Of a stretch of 64,000 nt of DNA, positions 9,846 through 18,956 are shown in pieces. Below the pieces are notes generated by a model. It ran no database searches. It was not told the DNA's origin and saw nothing but the letters and a program-made list of their open reading frames with translations. How positions within the stretch are numbered: the first letter of the stretch is position 1; each line of letters opens with the position of its first letter. The position numbers and the translations under genes were made by a program. Source of the stretch: Lysinibacillus sphaericus (GTDB taxonomy: Bacteria; Bacillota; Bacilli; Bacillales_A; Planococcaceae); assembly GCF_001629735.1 (NCBI RefSeq), contig NZ_CP015224.1:1736001-1800000 (forward strand), read 5' to 3'.

Positions 9846-10242
9846 TAGAGATTTAATTGATAATCATTAATACACCCGAATTATTCAAAAAATTCCCAAA
9901 TAGTCCATATATATAAATTATTATTTTAAATGACTTCTTTAGATACTTATTTCATCAGGTAAAATCAATGACCGTTGCCTACCTACATGAAGTTTATTTT
10001 TAAACTGTTCAATTTGGTGCCGTCTGTTGTTGCTGTGTAGACAACAATAAATTTTTTTAATTTTTTTGCAATATGTATGGCAAAGATAAAAGTGTATCAT
10101 ATAAACAAAAAATAAATATACAAACATTCGCTTGTGCACTAGATTTTAGCCGCAATGAAATCGAGGCTTCCTTTGATTTATTTAAAGTACGTTTAAACTG
10201 ACCAACCATGGCGATATAGGAAGAATTTGTTCTATTGTCACC
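9846..10242. other. Intergenic stretch, nothing recognised
   Basis: About 400 AT-rich bases. A 66-codon minus-strand frame at 9939-10139 has the composition of random AT-rich sequence and no ribosome site. Confidence 0.4.
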
Positions 10243-10724
10243 TCAACGTGTTATTTCCTCTTCGTTGGGAGGTGTATGGCTTTCGAAATACCAAATAAAT
10301 AGACCGTCTAATTGATACTTTCCTACTTCACTTGGTGGCAGTATGACGGCTAAATCTAGTATAGTAGCATATCTTTCGCCGATTTTAATAAGTTGTTCGT
10401 CACCATTCCTAATGAGACCGTAGATTTTGAAACACTCTTACAGTATTCTTCTAACTCTCTCCGTGTATATAATGATGTGATAGGATATTCGCTTGAAGTT
10501 TCTATCGAATAGGTTAAATGAACGACTGCGTATTTATTCATCTTTTCAATCCAAAAAATCACATCATCATTATCTTCTCTTCTAGCCACCGCAATTGCCT
10601 CTTTCCCATAAAGAATATGTTGTTGTGAAAGTTCTTTCTTTAACTCTTCATTTAATGATTCTGACATACCTCTTGAAATCTGCCACCACGGATCGTTCAT
10701 AAAATGATTGACACTTTCTCGCAT
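10243..10724 (-). pseudogene. Hypothetical gene (about 160 aa) broken by a frameshift
   Basis: The 5' part reads MRESVNHFMNDPWWQISRGM and stays coding-like to RRELEEYC. After that the reading moves into a second frame (FKIYGLIRNGDEQLIKIGER, then ...VILPPSEVGKYQLDGLFIWY, ending at a stop at 10243). The uninterrupted 5' frame continues into non-coding text (122 codons). The joined protein is soluble; I do not recognise the family. Confidence 0.6.
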
Positions 10725-10767
10725 CTTAAATCATTACCTCTGCTTATTAAATTTCATCTAGCCATCA

Positions 10768-10795
10768 TTAAAAAGAAGTAGCTGCTTGGCTACTT
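10768..10795. terminator. Hairpin between divergent or convergent ends
   Basis: GAAGTAG pairs with CTACTTC across an 8-nt loop downstream of the GNAT gene at 10901. There is no strong T-run, so this is a weak candidate. Confidence 0.35.
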
Positions 10796-10900
10796 CATCA
10801 TTGTTTTCAATTTACTGTTTCTGCTACCGAACGTCGTCGTACTGCCGTACATGGCCGTTCCCATACATAAAAGTAGGTCGTTATGTATTTGTGGGGTGTA

Positions 10901-11380
10901 TTATTTTATTAATTGTCTCATAATAATTTCTTCGCCAATCCGTCCTATTAATCGCTCATTTGTATCTTCAAATCCTACCTTTAAATATAACTTTTGTGCT
11001 GGTATATTATCTTTATCTACAACTAAGACAAGCTCATCACAATGAGGGAATTCTGATTGAACAAACTCAACTAGTAATGTCATTCCCTGTTTTGCGTAAC
11101 CTTTTCCTTGTTCAGCATGATTAATTGAAAGTGCCGATAATAACAAAGCGTTCGAATTATTAGAGTACTTCTTTACTCTTTCATTTGAATTCAATAGAAA
11201 AAAACCAACAGGTGTATGATCACTTAAAATTACAATACGATATTGTCCTTCATTGATTTCCTCAAAATTGCTTGGAAGCGCAGAGAATTGTTTTTGTTCC
11301 TCTGTAAGGACAAAAGTGTTTAACTCTTCTTTATATTCACTTATGAAATGCTTTAGTTCAACCCTGTTCAATTTCTCCAT
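10901..11380 (-). CDS. GNAT acetyltransferase (159 aa)
   Basis: The central ALSINHAEQGKGYAKQGMTL stretch is the acetyl-CoA pyrophosphate loop (Q-x-x-G-x-G/A). LVLVVDKDNIPAQKLYLKVGF is the usual fourth strand/helix of the GNAT fold. Start placed at the ATG after GGGGGAATG; a longer frame from 11419 has no ribosome site. Acceptor unknown. Confidence 0.85.
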   Translation of the reverse strand: MEKLNRVELKHFISEYKEELNTFVLTEEQKQFSALPSNFEEINEGQYRIVILSDHTPVGFFLLNSNERVKKYSNNSNALLLSALSINHAEQGKGYAKQGMTLLVEFVQSEFPHCDELVLVVDKDNIPAQKLYLKVGFEDTNERLIGRIGEEIIMRQLIK

Positions 11381-11794
11381 ATGACCATTCCCCCAATCAC
11401 TATTTCTATACTTTACCATTTAATGTGGTTTTGGTCATTTATTTATTTGAAATTTCTAAATAAATGATACCGATGCCCTCCATTAATGAACTGTTTGGGA
11501 TCCTACTCATTGATTTTCAGTACCACTGAAAGCTAAGTGGAACATCAAATAGGTATTCGTCATATGCTATAGAATGTTCTTCTACTGAAGACACTGAGTC
11601 TTTAACAAATGGTTTTATGTATGCTGGCTATAGGTAAGCCTTTGCCTCTTTCCCTACTCCGGAATATCATTGGAATGAACACTTTTATTATAGAAAATTA
11701 GATTTGCACACACTTTAACTTAATAAGAAAGACTTTTTATTTTAGTTCTTATTCTATAAGATAGATGCTAACTACATTCGAAGGGTGTGCTTAT
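11381..11794. other. Intergenic stretch with possible remnants
   Basis: About 410 bases without a supportable gene. It would hold the promoters of the divergent GNAT and pentapeptide-repeat genes. Confidence 0.4.
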
Positions 11795-12439
11795 ATGTCC
11801 TATAATTTCCAAATTACATCACCAAAAATACCTACTGATTTAGAAAAAGCTAATTTTCAAGCTATTTATGACGAGGAGGAACCTTATTTATCAAATTGCA
11901 TGATCGCAGATACAGTCATTGATAAGGAGGTTGTTGAAAGATTAATCGTAGCTAAGGTTATTTTTAAAAATGTCACATTCATCAATTCTTCTTTTAAAAA
12001 AATGGATGTAACGGATGTCATTTTCGAAAACTGTGATTTATCTAACTTAAACTTAAAGGAAAGCCTTATACATAGAGTGGTTTTTAAAAATTGTAAATTA
12101 TTAGGTGTGAATTTTTCCGAAGCTAATCTTGGAAATGTTTCTTTTGAAAATTGTATGGCAACCTTAAGCAATTTTCCTGAGGCTCGTTTAAAACAAGTAT
12201 TATTCCATAACACCAACCTACAAGGAGCGAATTATTTTGATTCCTTACTAAAGAAAGTGGCATTTCAAGAATGTGATATTAATGAGGTTGATTTTACTGA
12301 AACTTCGTTAAAGGGGATTGATATTAGTACGTGTACCTTTAAAAGACTTCAAGTATCTCTCGAAAGTTTGAATGGGTGTGAAGTATCTTCTGAACAAGCT
12401 ATCGGGTTTGCTTCACTGCTCGGATTAACGGTTAAATGA
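11795..12439 (+). CDS. Pentapeptide-repeat protein (214 aa)
   Basis: From about residue 45 the sequence is built from five-residue units with a central aromatic or Leu (VIFKNVTFINSSFKK, NCDLSNLNLKESLIHR, FSEANLGNVSFEN), which fold as a right-handed quadrilateral beta-helix. Such proteins include Qnr-type DNA gyrase protectors and many of unknown role. The ATG at 11795 follows GAAGGGTG; the ATG 10 codons upstream has no ribosome site. Monocistronic. Confidence 0.85.
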   Translation: MSYNFQITSPKIPTDLEKANFQAIYDEEEPYLSNCMIADTVIDKEVVERLIVAKVIFKNVTFINSSFKKMDVTDVIFENCDLSNLNLKESLIHRVVFKNCKLLGVNFSEANLGNVSFENCMATLSNFPEARLKQVLFHNTNLQGANYFDSLLKKVAFQECDINEVDFTETSLKGIDISTCTFKRLQVSLESLNGCEVSSEQAIGFASLLGLTVK

Positions 12440-12505
12440 TACGACCAAGCAATGATTAATACACTACTCAAAACAGCCAATTATAAATAATCATTTACGT
12501 TACAG

Positions 12506-12546
12506 GTAGCCATTGAAGTTTATTTCTTTTTGGCTACTTTTTGTTT
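12506..12546 (+). terminator. Intrinsic terminator
   Basis: GTAGCCA pairs with TGGCTAC and is followed by five T. It lies about 70 nt after the pentapeptide-repeat gene. Confidence 0.6.
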
Positions 12547-12616
12547 TATGAAAAAAAAGCGTTTCTATTATACAGCCTTTTGTTATAAGGTAATCCGACT
12601 ATTAGGAGGTGTCATA

Positions 12617-12787
12617 ATGACCCTAAAGATTGTTAAAACACTTTTATCTATTATGATGGTGTTCATGTATTATTTGGGCTTTTGGACAGAAACCCTCACA
12701 ATAAAAATTGTTATCTTCTTTCTTATGCTCGTCTTTATTTTCGAGGCAGGAATGGAAACAGGGAAGAAACAAAATAACAGCATTTAA
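12617..12787 (+). CDS. Small membrane protein (56 aa)
   Basis: ATG at 12617 is preceded by AGGAGGTG, a near-perfect ribosome site. The product (MTLKIVKTLLSIMMVFMYYL...) has two hydrophobic helices and a basic tail. A longer frame from 12530 runs through the preceding terminator and is not credible. Function unknown. Confidence 0.65.
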   Translation: MTLKIVKTLLSIMMVFMYYLGFWTETLTIKIVIFFLMLVFIFEAGMETGKKQNNSI

Positions 12788-12893
12788 AAAGGCTTCACTC
12801 GTTTTCCTTCCCTTCCCACCTACTTTAATTCATTTAAATATCAAGAACCTTTAGCTCTTGCATATGCTAGATTGACGTTTTTATCTTTTTTAA

Positions 12894-13721
12894 TTAATTG
12901 CCCTTCATAATTGTTCTTTTCGCTTTCTTTATAATTTTTGATGTTTCTTTTGTTTCAGATTCTTTACTCCATTTTTCACAAAGCATTATGACAAAATTAG
13001 GTTGGGTTTTACTGGCATCATTTAACCAATTCCCTACAGAATCTTGTACATACTTTGATGGATCAGATTTCAGTTGGTTTAGAATAGGAAGGGCTTTACT
13101 AGGATTCTGTTTTAAAACTTCGATATGCTTGGCCCAAACACCACGAGGACGAATGACTTCAATAGAAAATCTTCGTATATTTTCATCCTCTTCTTTTGCC
13201 CATTCTGTTAAGAATTCTATACTATCATCAAGTTGTTGCGCTATTTCCTCTCTAATCGACATCCAAGAAATTTCTCGAACCCCAAAATGACGGTCCCCAG
13301 CGAATGGATAAATATATGCTAATTTTTCTTCCAAAGAGGAGCTTTCATTTTTATTCATAAATGCTGCCCAACAGCGAACACTATCAGAAGGATGCGTTGC
13401 AAATTTTTTAATAATATCTTCTTTTGTTCGTTCGTTTTCTTCGTTTATTGCTGTATTTAATAGTTCACCAGTTAAACGAATAGCCTTCATTCCCGATTCA
13501 GCATTCTGTTTTAACATTTCTTCTACTATACCTTCTAATTTATGAGATAATCCTATCTTAGGTAGGACATGTTTCACTAAAGAAATATGATTGACCCCCA
13601 ACCATTCAGTTAAATTAACACTTTCTATTTCTCCTTCGTTCAACAACGTTAATACGTCTTCAGGGATTTCACTAACTTTTCTAGCCCCTTTTCTGTTTAC
13701 TATATCTATATGAATTGGCAT
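12894..13721 (-). CDS. AlkD-like HEAT-repeat DNA alkylation repair protein (275 aa)
   Basis: The protein is all-helical, with HEAT-type units such as THPSDSVRCWAAFMN, RHFGVREISWMSIREE and DENIRRFSIEVIRPRGVWAK. The Trp and Arg residues and the RPRGVW...LKSDPSKYVQDSVGNWLND pattern match bacterial AlkC/AlkD-type alkylpurine glycosylases. It aligns by eye with the larger protein at 23741 over RRLASEGCRPRLPW...LKQDPSVYVQKSVANNLNE but lacks the Ig-like tail. Probably a cytoplasmic base-excision repair enzyme. The ATG follows GAGGATATC. Confidence 0.75.
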   Translation of the reverse strand: MPIHIDIVNRKGARKVSEIPEDVLTLLNEGEIESVNLTEWLGVNHISLVKHVLPKIGLSHKLEGIVEEMLKQNAESGMKAIRLTGELLNTAINEENERTKEDIIKKFATHPSDSVRCWAAFMNKNESSSLEEKLAYIYPFAGDRHFGVREISWMSIREEIAQQLDDSIEFLTEWAKEEDENIRRFSIEVIRPRGVWAKHIEVLKQNPSKALPILNQLKSDPSKYVQDSVGNWLNDASKTQPNFVIMLCEKWSKESETKETSKIIKKAKRTIMKGN

Positions 13722-13842
13722 GAAGATATCCTCCTACTATAATTATTTTCCAAAGTAAGTTTATTATACTAATAATTTCTAATTAATTTAAACAAACTTA
13801 TACATTTCCTTGAAAGAAATGGCTTAAATATGGACAAATATA

Positions 13843-13887
13843 AAAAAAGATTAGGACTCAAATTCATTGAGTGCCTAATCTTTTTTA
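13843..13887. terminator. Bidirectional terminator
   Basis: AAAAAAGATTAGG-CTCAA pairs with TTGAG-CCTAATCTTTTTT around a 5-nt loop. It closes the CDF gene on the minus strand. Confidence 0.8.
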
Positions 13888-14766
13888 TATTTTCTCCTCA
13901 TTGGGTTCCACATGAACATGAACTTCATATACGCCCTGCTCATGAATCATCTTATCTTCAACATGACAAGCTACATCATGAGCCTCTGTAATATCTAAAT
14001 TTGCATCGACTAGAATGACAACATCAATCACTTCGTTGTTGCCATAATTTCTACCTCTAATTTCTTTAATTCCAATAACTCCGTCTAACTTTAAAATAAT
14101 ATTTTTGTAGTTTTGAAGTATGTTTTCATCAAATCCGTCAGAAAGTTCATGAGAAGCTTCTTTGAAAATATCCCAAGCTGTTTTACAAATTAAAAAACCT
14201 ACAATAATAGCTGTTACTGTATCTAACCATGGCATATGTAATTGTGATCCAAATATACCTACTGCTGTCCCAATACTTACCCAGGCATCTGACAAGTTGT
14301 CTTTGGCAGCAGCCATAACGGCTTTACTATTTATCTTTTCAGCCAATTTTTTGTTATAACGATATACAAAATACATGACCAATGCCGATCCAAGACCTAC
14401 ATAGGCTGCGAAAATGTCAGGTGATTCTTTTCCACCTTGAAAAATGGAAGTACATGCACCAAATAATACTTGAATACCTACTGCCATCATAATAAAGGAA
14501 GCTACCATAGAAGCAATTGTTTCACTTTTCCAATGACCATATCGATGATCATGATCTGCAGGTTTTTGTGAAAGCTTAAGGCCTATAAGTACTGCAATCG
14601 AGGCAATAATATCAGTCGTATTATTGAGACCATCCGCCTTTAAGGCTTCTGAACCACTCATGTAACCAATTCCCACTTTTACAACAGACAAAATTATATA
14701 AGCAATAATACTTATAATGGCACCACGTTCACCTAATTTAAGATTATTGTATTTTTCTTCTTCCAA
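13885..14766 (-). CDS. Cation diffusion facilitator (CDF) metal transporter
   Basis: The protein has six membrane helices (about residues 15-205) with the pattern EALKADGLNNTTDIIASIAVLIG followed by DHDHRYGHWKSETIASMVASF. In CDF transporters these segments place the Asp/His metal-site residues in helices 2 and 3. A cytoplasmic ZT-dimer domain ends in HVHVEPNEE. It would export a divalent metal (Zn, Mn, Fe or Co; which one cannot be told) in exchange for protons. A GTG at 14781 overlaps the GGGAGG ribosome site, so I place the start at TTG 14766. Confidence 0.9.
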   Translation of the reverse strand: MEEEKYNNLKLGERGAIISIIAYIILSVVKVGIGYMSGSEALKADGLNNTTDIIASIAVLIGLKLSQKPADHDHRYGHWKSETIASMVASFIMMAVGIQVLFGACTSIFQGGKESPDIFAAYVGLGSALVMYFVYRYNKKLAEKINSKAVMAAAKDNLSDAWVSIGTAVGIFGSQLHMPWLDTVTAIIVGFLICKTAWDIFKEASHELSDGFDENILQNYKNIILKLDGVIGIKEIRGRNYGNNEVIDVVILVDANLDITEAHDVACHVEDKMIHEQGVYEVHVHVEPNEEKI

Positions 14767-15048
14767 TTCATTACCTCCCACTAACGTTCTGTTTTATCAT
14801 AACAGCCCCACCCCGAGTGGGTCTACAGCAACCTTTTTGCCTAAGCGTACATTAGTGGAAGGGATATAAAAGAGTTGCTTACAGGAAAAATTCGTTTCCT
14901 AAAGAAGCAGTCTTCGGCCACTCCAACATTTATTTCAATATATTATTTTCACCCTCATGAATTTCCTATTGATGCCTTCTAGGTGGGCTTAAACGCTGTC
15001 GTTTTTCATGTGCTATTTTCACATATACTGTAATCTTGAGGTGATTAG

Positions 15049-15201
15049 ATGGGGACAAAAAAATTAGTCGGCAAGGCTCGTGAAATAAATTCTTTTGCAA
15101 CTGGTCAACTACCTGCGGAAAATAATCAACTGTATGATAATGTCAGACCTACAGGCTCTTTTATTGCTTCAGCCTCCCCTCTTATTTTGTCATTTTTTTA
15201 A
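15049..15201 (+). CDS. Small hypothetical protein (50 aa)
   Basis: ATG at 15049 lies 7 nt after GAGGTGA. The 50 codons (MGTKKLVGKAREINSFATGQ...) look coding-like and end at a stop just before another AAGGAG site with only six codons after it. It may be intact, or the 5' part of a decayed gene that continued to about 15590. Family not recognised. Confidence 0.4.
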   Translation: MGTKKLVGKAREINSFATGQLPAENNQLYDNVRPTGSFIASASPLILSFF

Positions 15202-15830
15202 GGAGAATTCTGATGTACGTATTAGCGATGTAAATAAACCGAAATGAGGTATTATTCCATTCGAAATGCTAAGCTTCGAGCACCATTCCAAGCATGGAAA
15301 TTTTCACTACACATGGGGGACGAGCTGCTTGGTCCATTCTAGGTTCTCGACTTTCACGCTGTTCCTACAGAAGTCTCCGCTATTCGTTCCCGATGAACTT
15401 TTTGGGGAATGAAATAGATGGACAAGGCACCTTTAAAAACATAGCTCCTCAAATCCTGTTAGGACGAAAACAAGAGACAATCATTGATTTTCCCTCTTCT
15501 ATTTGGGGGCGTTCTTCAAATGAATATGTTAACATCACAAAAGCCACCAAGAGGGTTCTTCTTCACGATACCTTTGGTTTACAGTAGATAGAGGTGTCTG
15601 TAATTCTTTATGTCATATTCGTTCTATCAAAAGTAAGTCGGGCATTTTACATAAGCTTTCAAGTAAGCATTTGGTTACTTTTTATTTGAATAGCAAAATC
15701 AACCATTTCCTATAATTTAGTTTGTCGCAATAATTTTTCTTTCATTAGAGCTCTATAGGTTTGGATAAATACCTTTAAACTTCCTATAACGATACATACT
15801 ATACATATAGAGAGAAAGGAGGGATACTTT
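15202..15830. other. Mostly non-coding, perhaps decayed gene
   Basis: A 97-codon frame at 15294-15587 has no ribosome site and an implausible composition. Short coding-like pieces in other frames suggest decay of whatever followed 15049-15201. Nothing identifiable. Confidence 0.3.
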
Positions 15831-15938
15831 ATGAGTTATTACGGAGGCAATAACGGCGGCGGTTACGGTTCAACATTCGTTCTAGTTGTTGTTCTATTTA
15901 TTCTATTAATTATTGTCGGCGCTTCAGTTTTATATTAA
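15831..15938 (+). CDS. YjcZ-family sporulation peptide (35 aa)
   Basis: A strong AAAGGAGGG site precedes ATG 15831 by 7 nt. The peptide begins MSYYGGNNGGGYGST and ends with one hydrophobic helix (FVLVVVLFILLIIVGASVLY). This Gly/Tyr-rich head plus FxLIVVLFILLIIVG tail is the signature of the small YjcZ family of Bacillaceae. It is a single-helix membrane peptide associated with spores; its molecular role is unknown. Confidence 0.88.
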   Translation: MSYYGGNNGGGYGSTFVLVVVLFILLIIVGASVLY

Positions 15939-16115
15939 TCTCTCATTACTCGTTTGTCCTATATAGGAACAAATTAAAATGATAGATAGCCATTTTAGAG
16001 CCATTTTTTCCATCCCAAATCACTAGACTAAAAATCTATTACCTTCCCCAACCATAACAATATTTTCAAATTTCCTTGTGAACCTCTATTCATGAACAAT
16101 TAGAGAGGGGGAGTA

Positions 16116-16181
16116 ATGCGGTCTGCTAGATTAAGGGGTGGTTATGGCTCTAAATCATCATTTGTTTTAATGCAAGCTTAA
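16116..16181 (+). pseudogene. Possible truncated YjcZ-like peptide
   Basis: ATG at 16116 follows GAGGGGGAG. The 21 codons (MRSARLRGGYGSKSSFVLMQA) share the GGYGS-SFVL junction with the intact YjcZ peptide at 15831, but the hydrophobic tail is missing. Likely a decayed neighbour copy. Confidence 0.35.
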
Positions 16182-16272
16182 GTTCATGTCTAAATATTAA
16201 AGGCATCCAACACTTCTCTGATGATATTGTTCGCCTCTAATGTTCATAACTACTAATATCACTTATTCTATA

Positions 16273-16304
16273 AAGGGTCACTATCCTCTGTGACCCTTTT
16301 TAAT
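16273..16304 (+). terminator. Intrinsic terminator
   Basis: AAGGGTCAC pairs perfectly with GTGACCCTT (8-nt loop) and is followed by a T-run. Confidence 0.75.
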
Positions 16305-16379
16305 TCCCGCCGTTATAGCTCATGTAGCTGCTAACACTATACTCTAATAGGACGAGATCCCTAGAATAATATGGAACCA

Positions 16380-17102
16380 TTAAGCATTTAAATCTGTTAT
16401 GGCAGGGATATTAATTTCCTTTACACATGAAGCGGGTGATAAATTAACCACACATTGCACAATAGCTACAATATCTTGGACAGGGATACGTGTACCTTCA
16501 TATAATTGGATGGCCTTATCAGCGCCTGCCTCATAAGGGACTTCCGCTGCTAGCTCCCCAGGATTAATGCAAGTGACAGAAATTCTGTCTTCTCTTAAAT
16601 GTTCACGTAAAGCATTTGTAATGCCTCGTAAACCGAATTTAGATGTGACAAATGAAACCTGTGCATTGTTTGTATGGTCTAACCCTGCAGTTGAACCAAT
16701 TAAAATAACCTTTCCATTTTTCGCTTGTCTTAAATTCGGTAAAAGTGCCTGAATATATGTAATAGTGGACGTTAGATTGATATTGATTAAATTTGAAATA
16801 TCCTCGACTTCATCTCTATCAAATGTATAATCATCCTCAAATCCACGTTTTTCCCAAACCCCAACATTATAAATTAATACATCTATAGCAATATCTTTTA
16901 ATTGTTCTTTTAATGACGGTATGTGTTGTTGGCTAGACAAATCAATAGAAAGCCATTGACGATTTACGCCATCATTGATATCTAAGCTTTTAGGTCGTGT
17001 ACGTGAAACTACCCATACAGTATCCCCCTTCACGGGTAAGCCTTTTACAAAAGCGTCGCCTAACCCCTGACTTGCTCCAAATACAATAATATTTTTACTC
17101 AT
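16380..17102 (-). CDS. Short-chain dehydrogenase/reductase with Phe at the catalytic Tyr position (240 aa)
   Basis: A Rossmann-fold oxidoreductase. The nucleotide-binding motif GASQGLG is at residues 9-15, an NVG motif (NNAG equivalent) at about 79-81, and the catalytic Ser137 lies in GSTAG. In the usual YxxxK motif the sequence reads FVTSK, so the catalytic Tyr is Phe151 while Lys155 is kept. This would normally abolish or strongly alter dehydrogenase chemistry, so the protein may have another role. Start at the ATG after AAAGGGTGG. Monocistronic. Confidence 0.85.
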   Translation of the reverse strand: MSKNIIVFGASQGLGDAFVKGLPVKGDTVWVVSRTRPKSLDINDGVNRQWLSIDLSSQQHIPSLKEQLKDIAIDVLIYNVGVWEKRGFEDDYTFDRDEVEDISNLININLTSTITYIQALLPNLRQAKNGKVILIGSTAGLDHTNNAQVSFVTSKFGLRGITNALREHLREDRISVTCINPGELAAEVPYEAGADKAIQLYEGTRIPVQDIVAIVQCVVNLSPASCVKEINIPAITDLNA

Positions 17103-17283
17103 TTTTACCACCCTTTCCATATCAGCATTAATTAGTAGATTATAGTAACTTTTACATTAAGTCCATTATGAGCTAGACCTAGGTCATCATCATTAAAAAC
17201 AATATGTATGAAATATGAACAAGCACATAGTCTAGGAGCCGCTATTTATAATGGCTTGGCAAATAAAGCTTAAAAATGTAAAA

Positions 17284-17316
17284 AACCAGGTACTCCGCAG
17301 AGCGCCTGGCTTCCTT
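17284..17316. terminator. CCAGG...CCTGG-type terminator
   Basis: AACCAGG-CTC pairs with GAG-CCTGG around a 4-nt loop and is followed by a mixed T tract. Same design as the hairpins at 3827 and 26274. Confidence 0.5.
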
Positions 17317-17341
17317 GTATTAGATTGAGATTTAAACATAG

Positions 17342-17500
17342 TTATTGGGGTAATTCAGAGGATTTTTCAAACTCAAGTATATACCCATCTATTTTTGCTT
17401 TTTCTAATACTTCTATATATTCTTCTTTTCTTTCATCTAGTCTAGAATCTTGTGTGTTTTGATAATCCGGATATAGATTGTAATCTACTGGTTTACCCAT
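17342..17500 (-). CDS. Small acidic protein (52 aa)
   Basis: GAGGTGG precedes ATG 17500 by 5 nt. The product (MGKPVDYNLYPDYQNTQDSR...) continues with a charged helix (LDERKEEYIEVLEKAKIDGY) and ends ...EFEKSSELPQ. Codon use is coding-like throughout. No family recognised; stand-alone gene. Confidence 0.55.
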   Translation of the reverse strand: MGKPVDYNLYPDYQNTQDSRLDERKEEYIEVLEKAKIDGYILEFEKSSELPQ

Positions 17501-17704
17501 AAGTCCACCTCTTATTCTCTATTTTTTTACTCATTATAGAATATATTGATATTTTCTGACAATTATTTTCGCTATTTTTGATTACAAAGACTGACATGAC
17601 ATCCTAACTGTCGCCTTATAAAAAACTAGTATCTATACTTTATTACCTATACATAGTATGTTCTAAAAGACTCACAAACCATAGGTATGGCCTACTTGCT
17701 TGTC

Positions 17705-17992
17705 TTAAGGAAATGGGGTAATTAACCAGCCAACAAAGAATAGAACCGTCATAAACAAAATAAGATAGCCACCCATAAAGATTCCCCACTTGCCTAGAGA
17801 ACGACTGGGTCTCGAAAGGATCGCAATGAACCCAAAAACGATTGTCAAGGTAATGAAATTCTTACTAGTAAATGGAGCACCATAGCCAATGATAATCCAA
17901 CTATTAACCATGATAAGCGTCCATAGGCCAATGCTAATGCTAGCCCAGCCAAAAACATTGAAAATAGTCTGCTTTAACGTACCCAATTCCAT
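17705..17992 (-). CDS. Hypothetical membrane protein downstream of the anti-sigma gene (95 aa)
   Basis: Three hydrophobic segments. The start overlaps the 3' end of the anti-sigma gene by 19 nt, so the two are translationally coupled and it is the third gene of the sigma operon. No family recognised; a role in the same envelope-stress circuit is inferred from position only. Confidence 0.65.
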   Translation of the reverse strand: MELGTLKQTIFNVFGWASISIGLWTLIMVNSWIIIGYGAPFTSKNFITLTIVFGFIAILSRPSRSLGKWGIFMGGYLILFMTVLFFVGWLITPFP

Positions 17993-18954
17993 AATTTAAC
18001 CTCCCCTAGTTTCATATGCTTAATCATGGTTAAACTTTGTAGCTGTTCAACCTCAGCTTTGGGTCCTGTAACGACAACCCCATATGTTTTCATATCATGC
18101 TGTTTTAAATAATGGATTCTCTCTTTTAGGTCCAGATTTTTATGAGCGGAAACAGCAGTAGCCGTCTCCTCATAATCAACTAGAAAATTTAATATGGATA
18201 AAAACGTTTGTTCATGAGAAGTAGCACCTTTAAATGGGGACCAATTTGTTTGATCTGGTTGTACAGGATAGCCAATAGGCGATACAACATTCCCATTTGC
18301 ACTTAGCATGGTGTCTTCTACTCCTGTATAAATCGCTGCCCAGGTGACATCTACATTTGGCATTTGCTGAATAACTTGATCTACTGTATATAAATCATTG
18401 AAAGAAAGATACGCTTCTACAACGGTTTCATTAGGTAATCCTTTTAATTTCCTTTGCTCCTCAATTGTGTTAAATTCTCCTCGATTATTAGGATGTACTA
18501 GCCATTGATTCGTTTCAGTTGGATATTTTGGATACGATTTTTCCAGTTTTGAAGTAATCTTCTTTCCCACTAAATTATTTAACATAAAGCGTGTATCATA
18601 ATGCTTCACGGGATAGACCTCGTCACCGATCTGCTTGTATTGCTCAAATGATAATCCCATCGAAAAGAGCGAAAATTCCATATCAAATTCAAGTTCCTCC
18701 AATGTCGTATTCGGTTCCGTTACATAAAGTGTCTGACTTGTCACATCCATTAAGGTTGTAGACTTTGTACCAAAGGCATAGTACAAAAAAGTGAGCATAT
18801 AACAAGTGGGGACGATTAAAAGGGCAATCGTCAGCGTTGTTACAATCAGCTTCCACTTAGATGACGCAATGGCTTTTTTTATCACATTTGTTGAAGGTGC
18901 ATCTCCTTTCTCACTATTCTTTGCTTGCTGTAATAATTGTTGATAAGAATCCAC
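17974..18954 (-). CDS. Anti-sigma factor, sigma-factor-regulator type (326 aa)
   Basis: A short cytoplasmic N-terminus (residues 1-35) that would bind the sigma factor is followed by one membrane helix (about 36-60, WKLIVTTLTIALLIVPTCYM) and a large outer domain. The outer part (for example VVEAYLSFNDLYTVDQVIQQ and TYGVVVTGPKAEVEQLQ) resembles the YhdL-like sigma factor regulator family that holds SigM-type ECF factors at the membrane. It starts 2 nt after the sigma gene, as expected for the cognate pair. Confidence 0.8.
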   Translation of the reverse strand: MDSYQQLLQQAKNSEKGDAPSTNVIKKAIASSKWKLIVTTLTIALLIVPTCYMLTFLYYAFGTKSTTLMDVTSQTLYVTEPNTTLEELEFDMEFSLFSMGLSFEQYKQIGDEVYPVKHYDTRFMLNNLVGKKITSKLEKSYPKYPTETNQWLVHPNNRGEFNTIEEQRKLKGLPNETVVEAYLSFNDLYTVDQVIQQMPNVDVTWAAIYTGVEDTMLSANGNVVSPIGYPVQPDQTNWSPFKGATSHEQTFLSILNFLVDYEETATAVSAHKNLDLKERIHYLKQHDMKTYGVVVTGPKAEVEQLQSLTMIKHMKLGEVKLWNWVR

Positions 18955-18956
18955 CT

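Noticed and set aside
9939-10139. 66-codon minus-strand frame
   Set aside because: No ribosome site, random-like composition, no recognisable feature.
12898-13290. 130-codon plus-strand frame
   Set aside because: It lies opposite the AlkD-like gene, which has clear protein motifs; this is a shadow frame.
15294-15587. 97-codon plus-strand frame
   Set aside because: No ribosome site and no plausible fold; coding-like text in other frames of the same stretch suggests decay instead.
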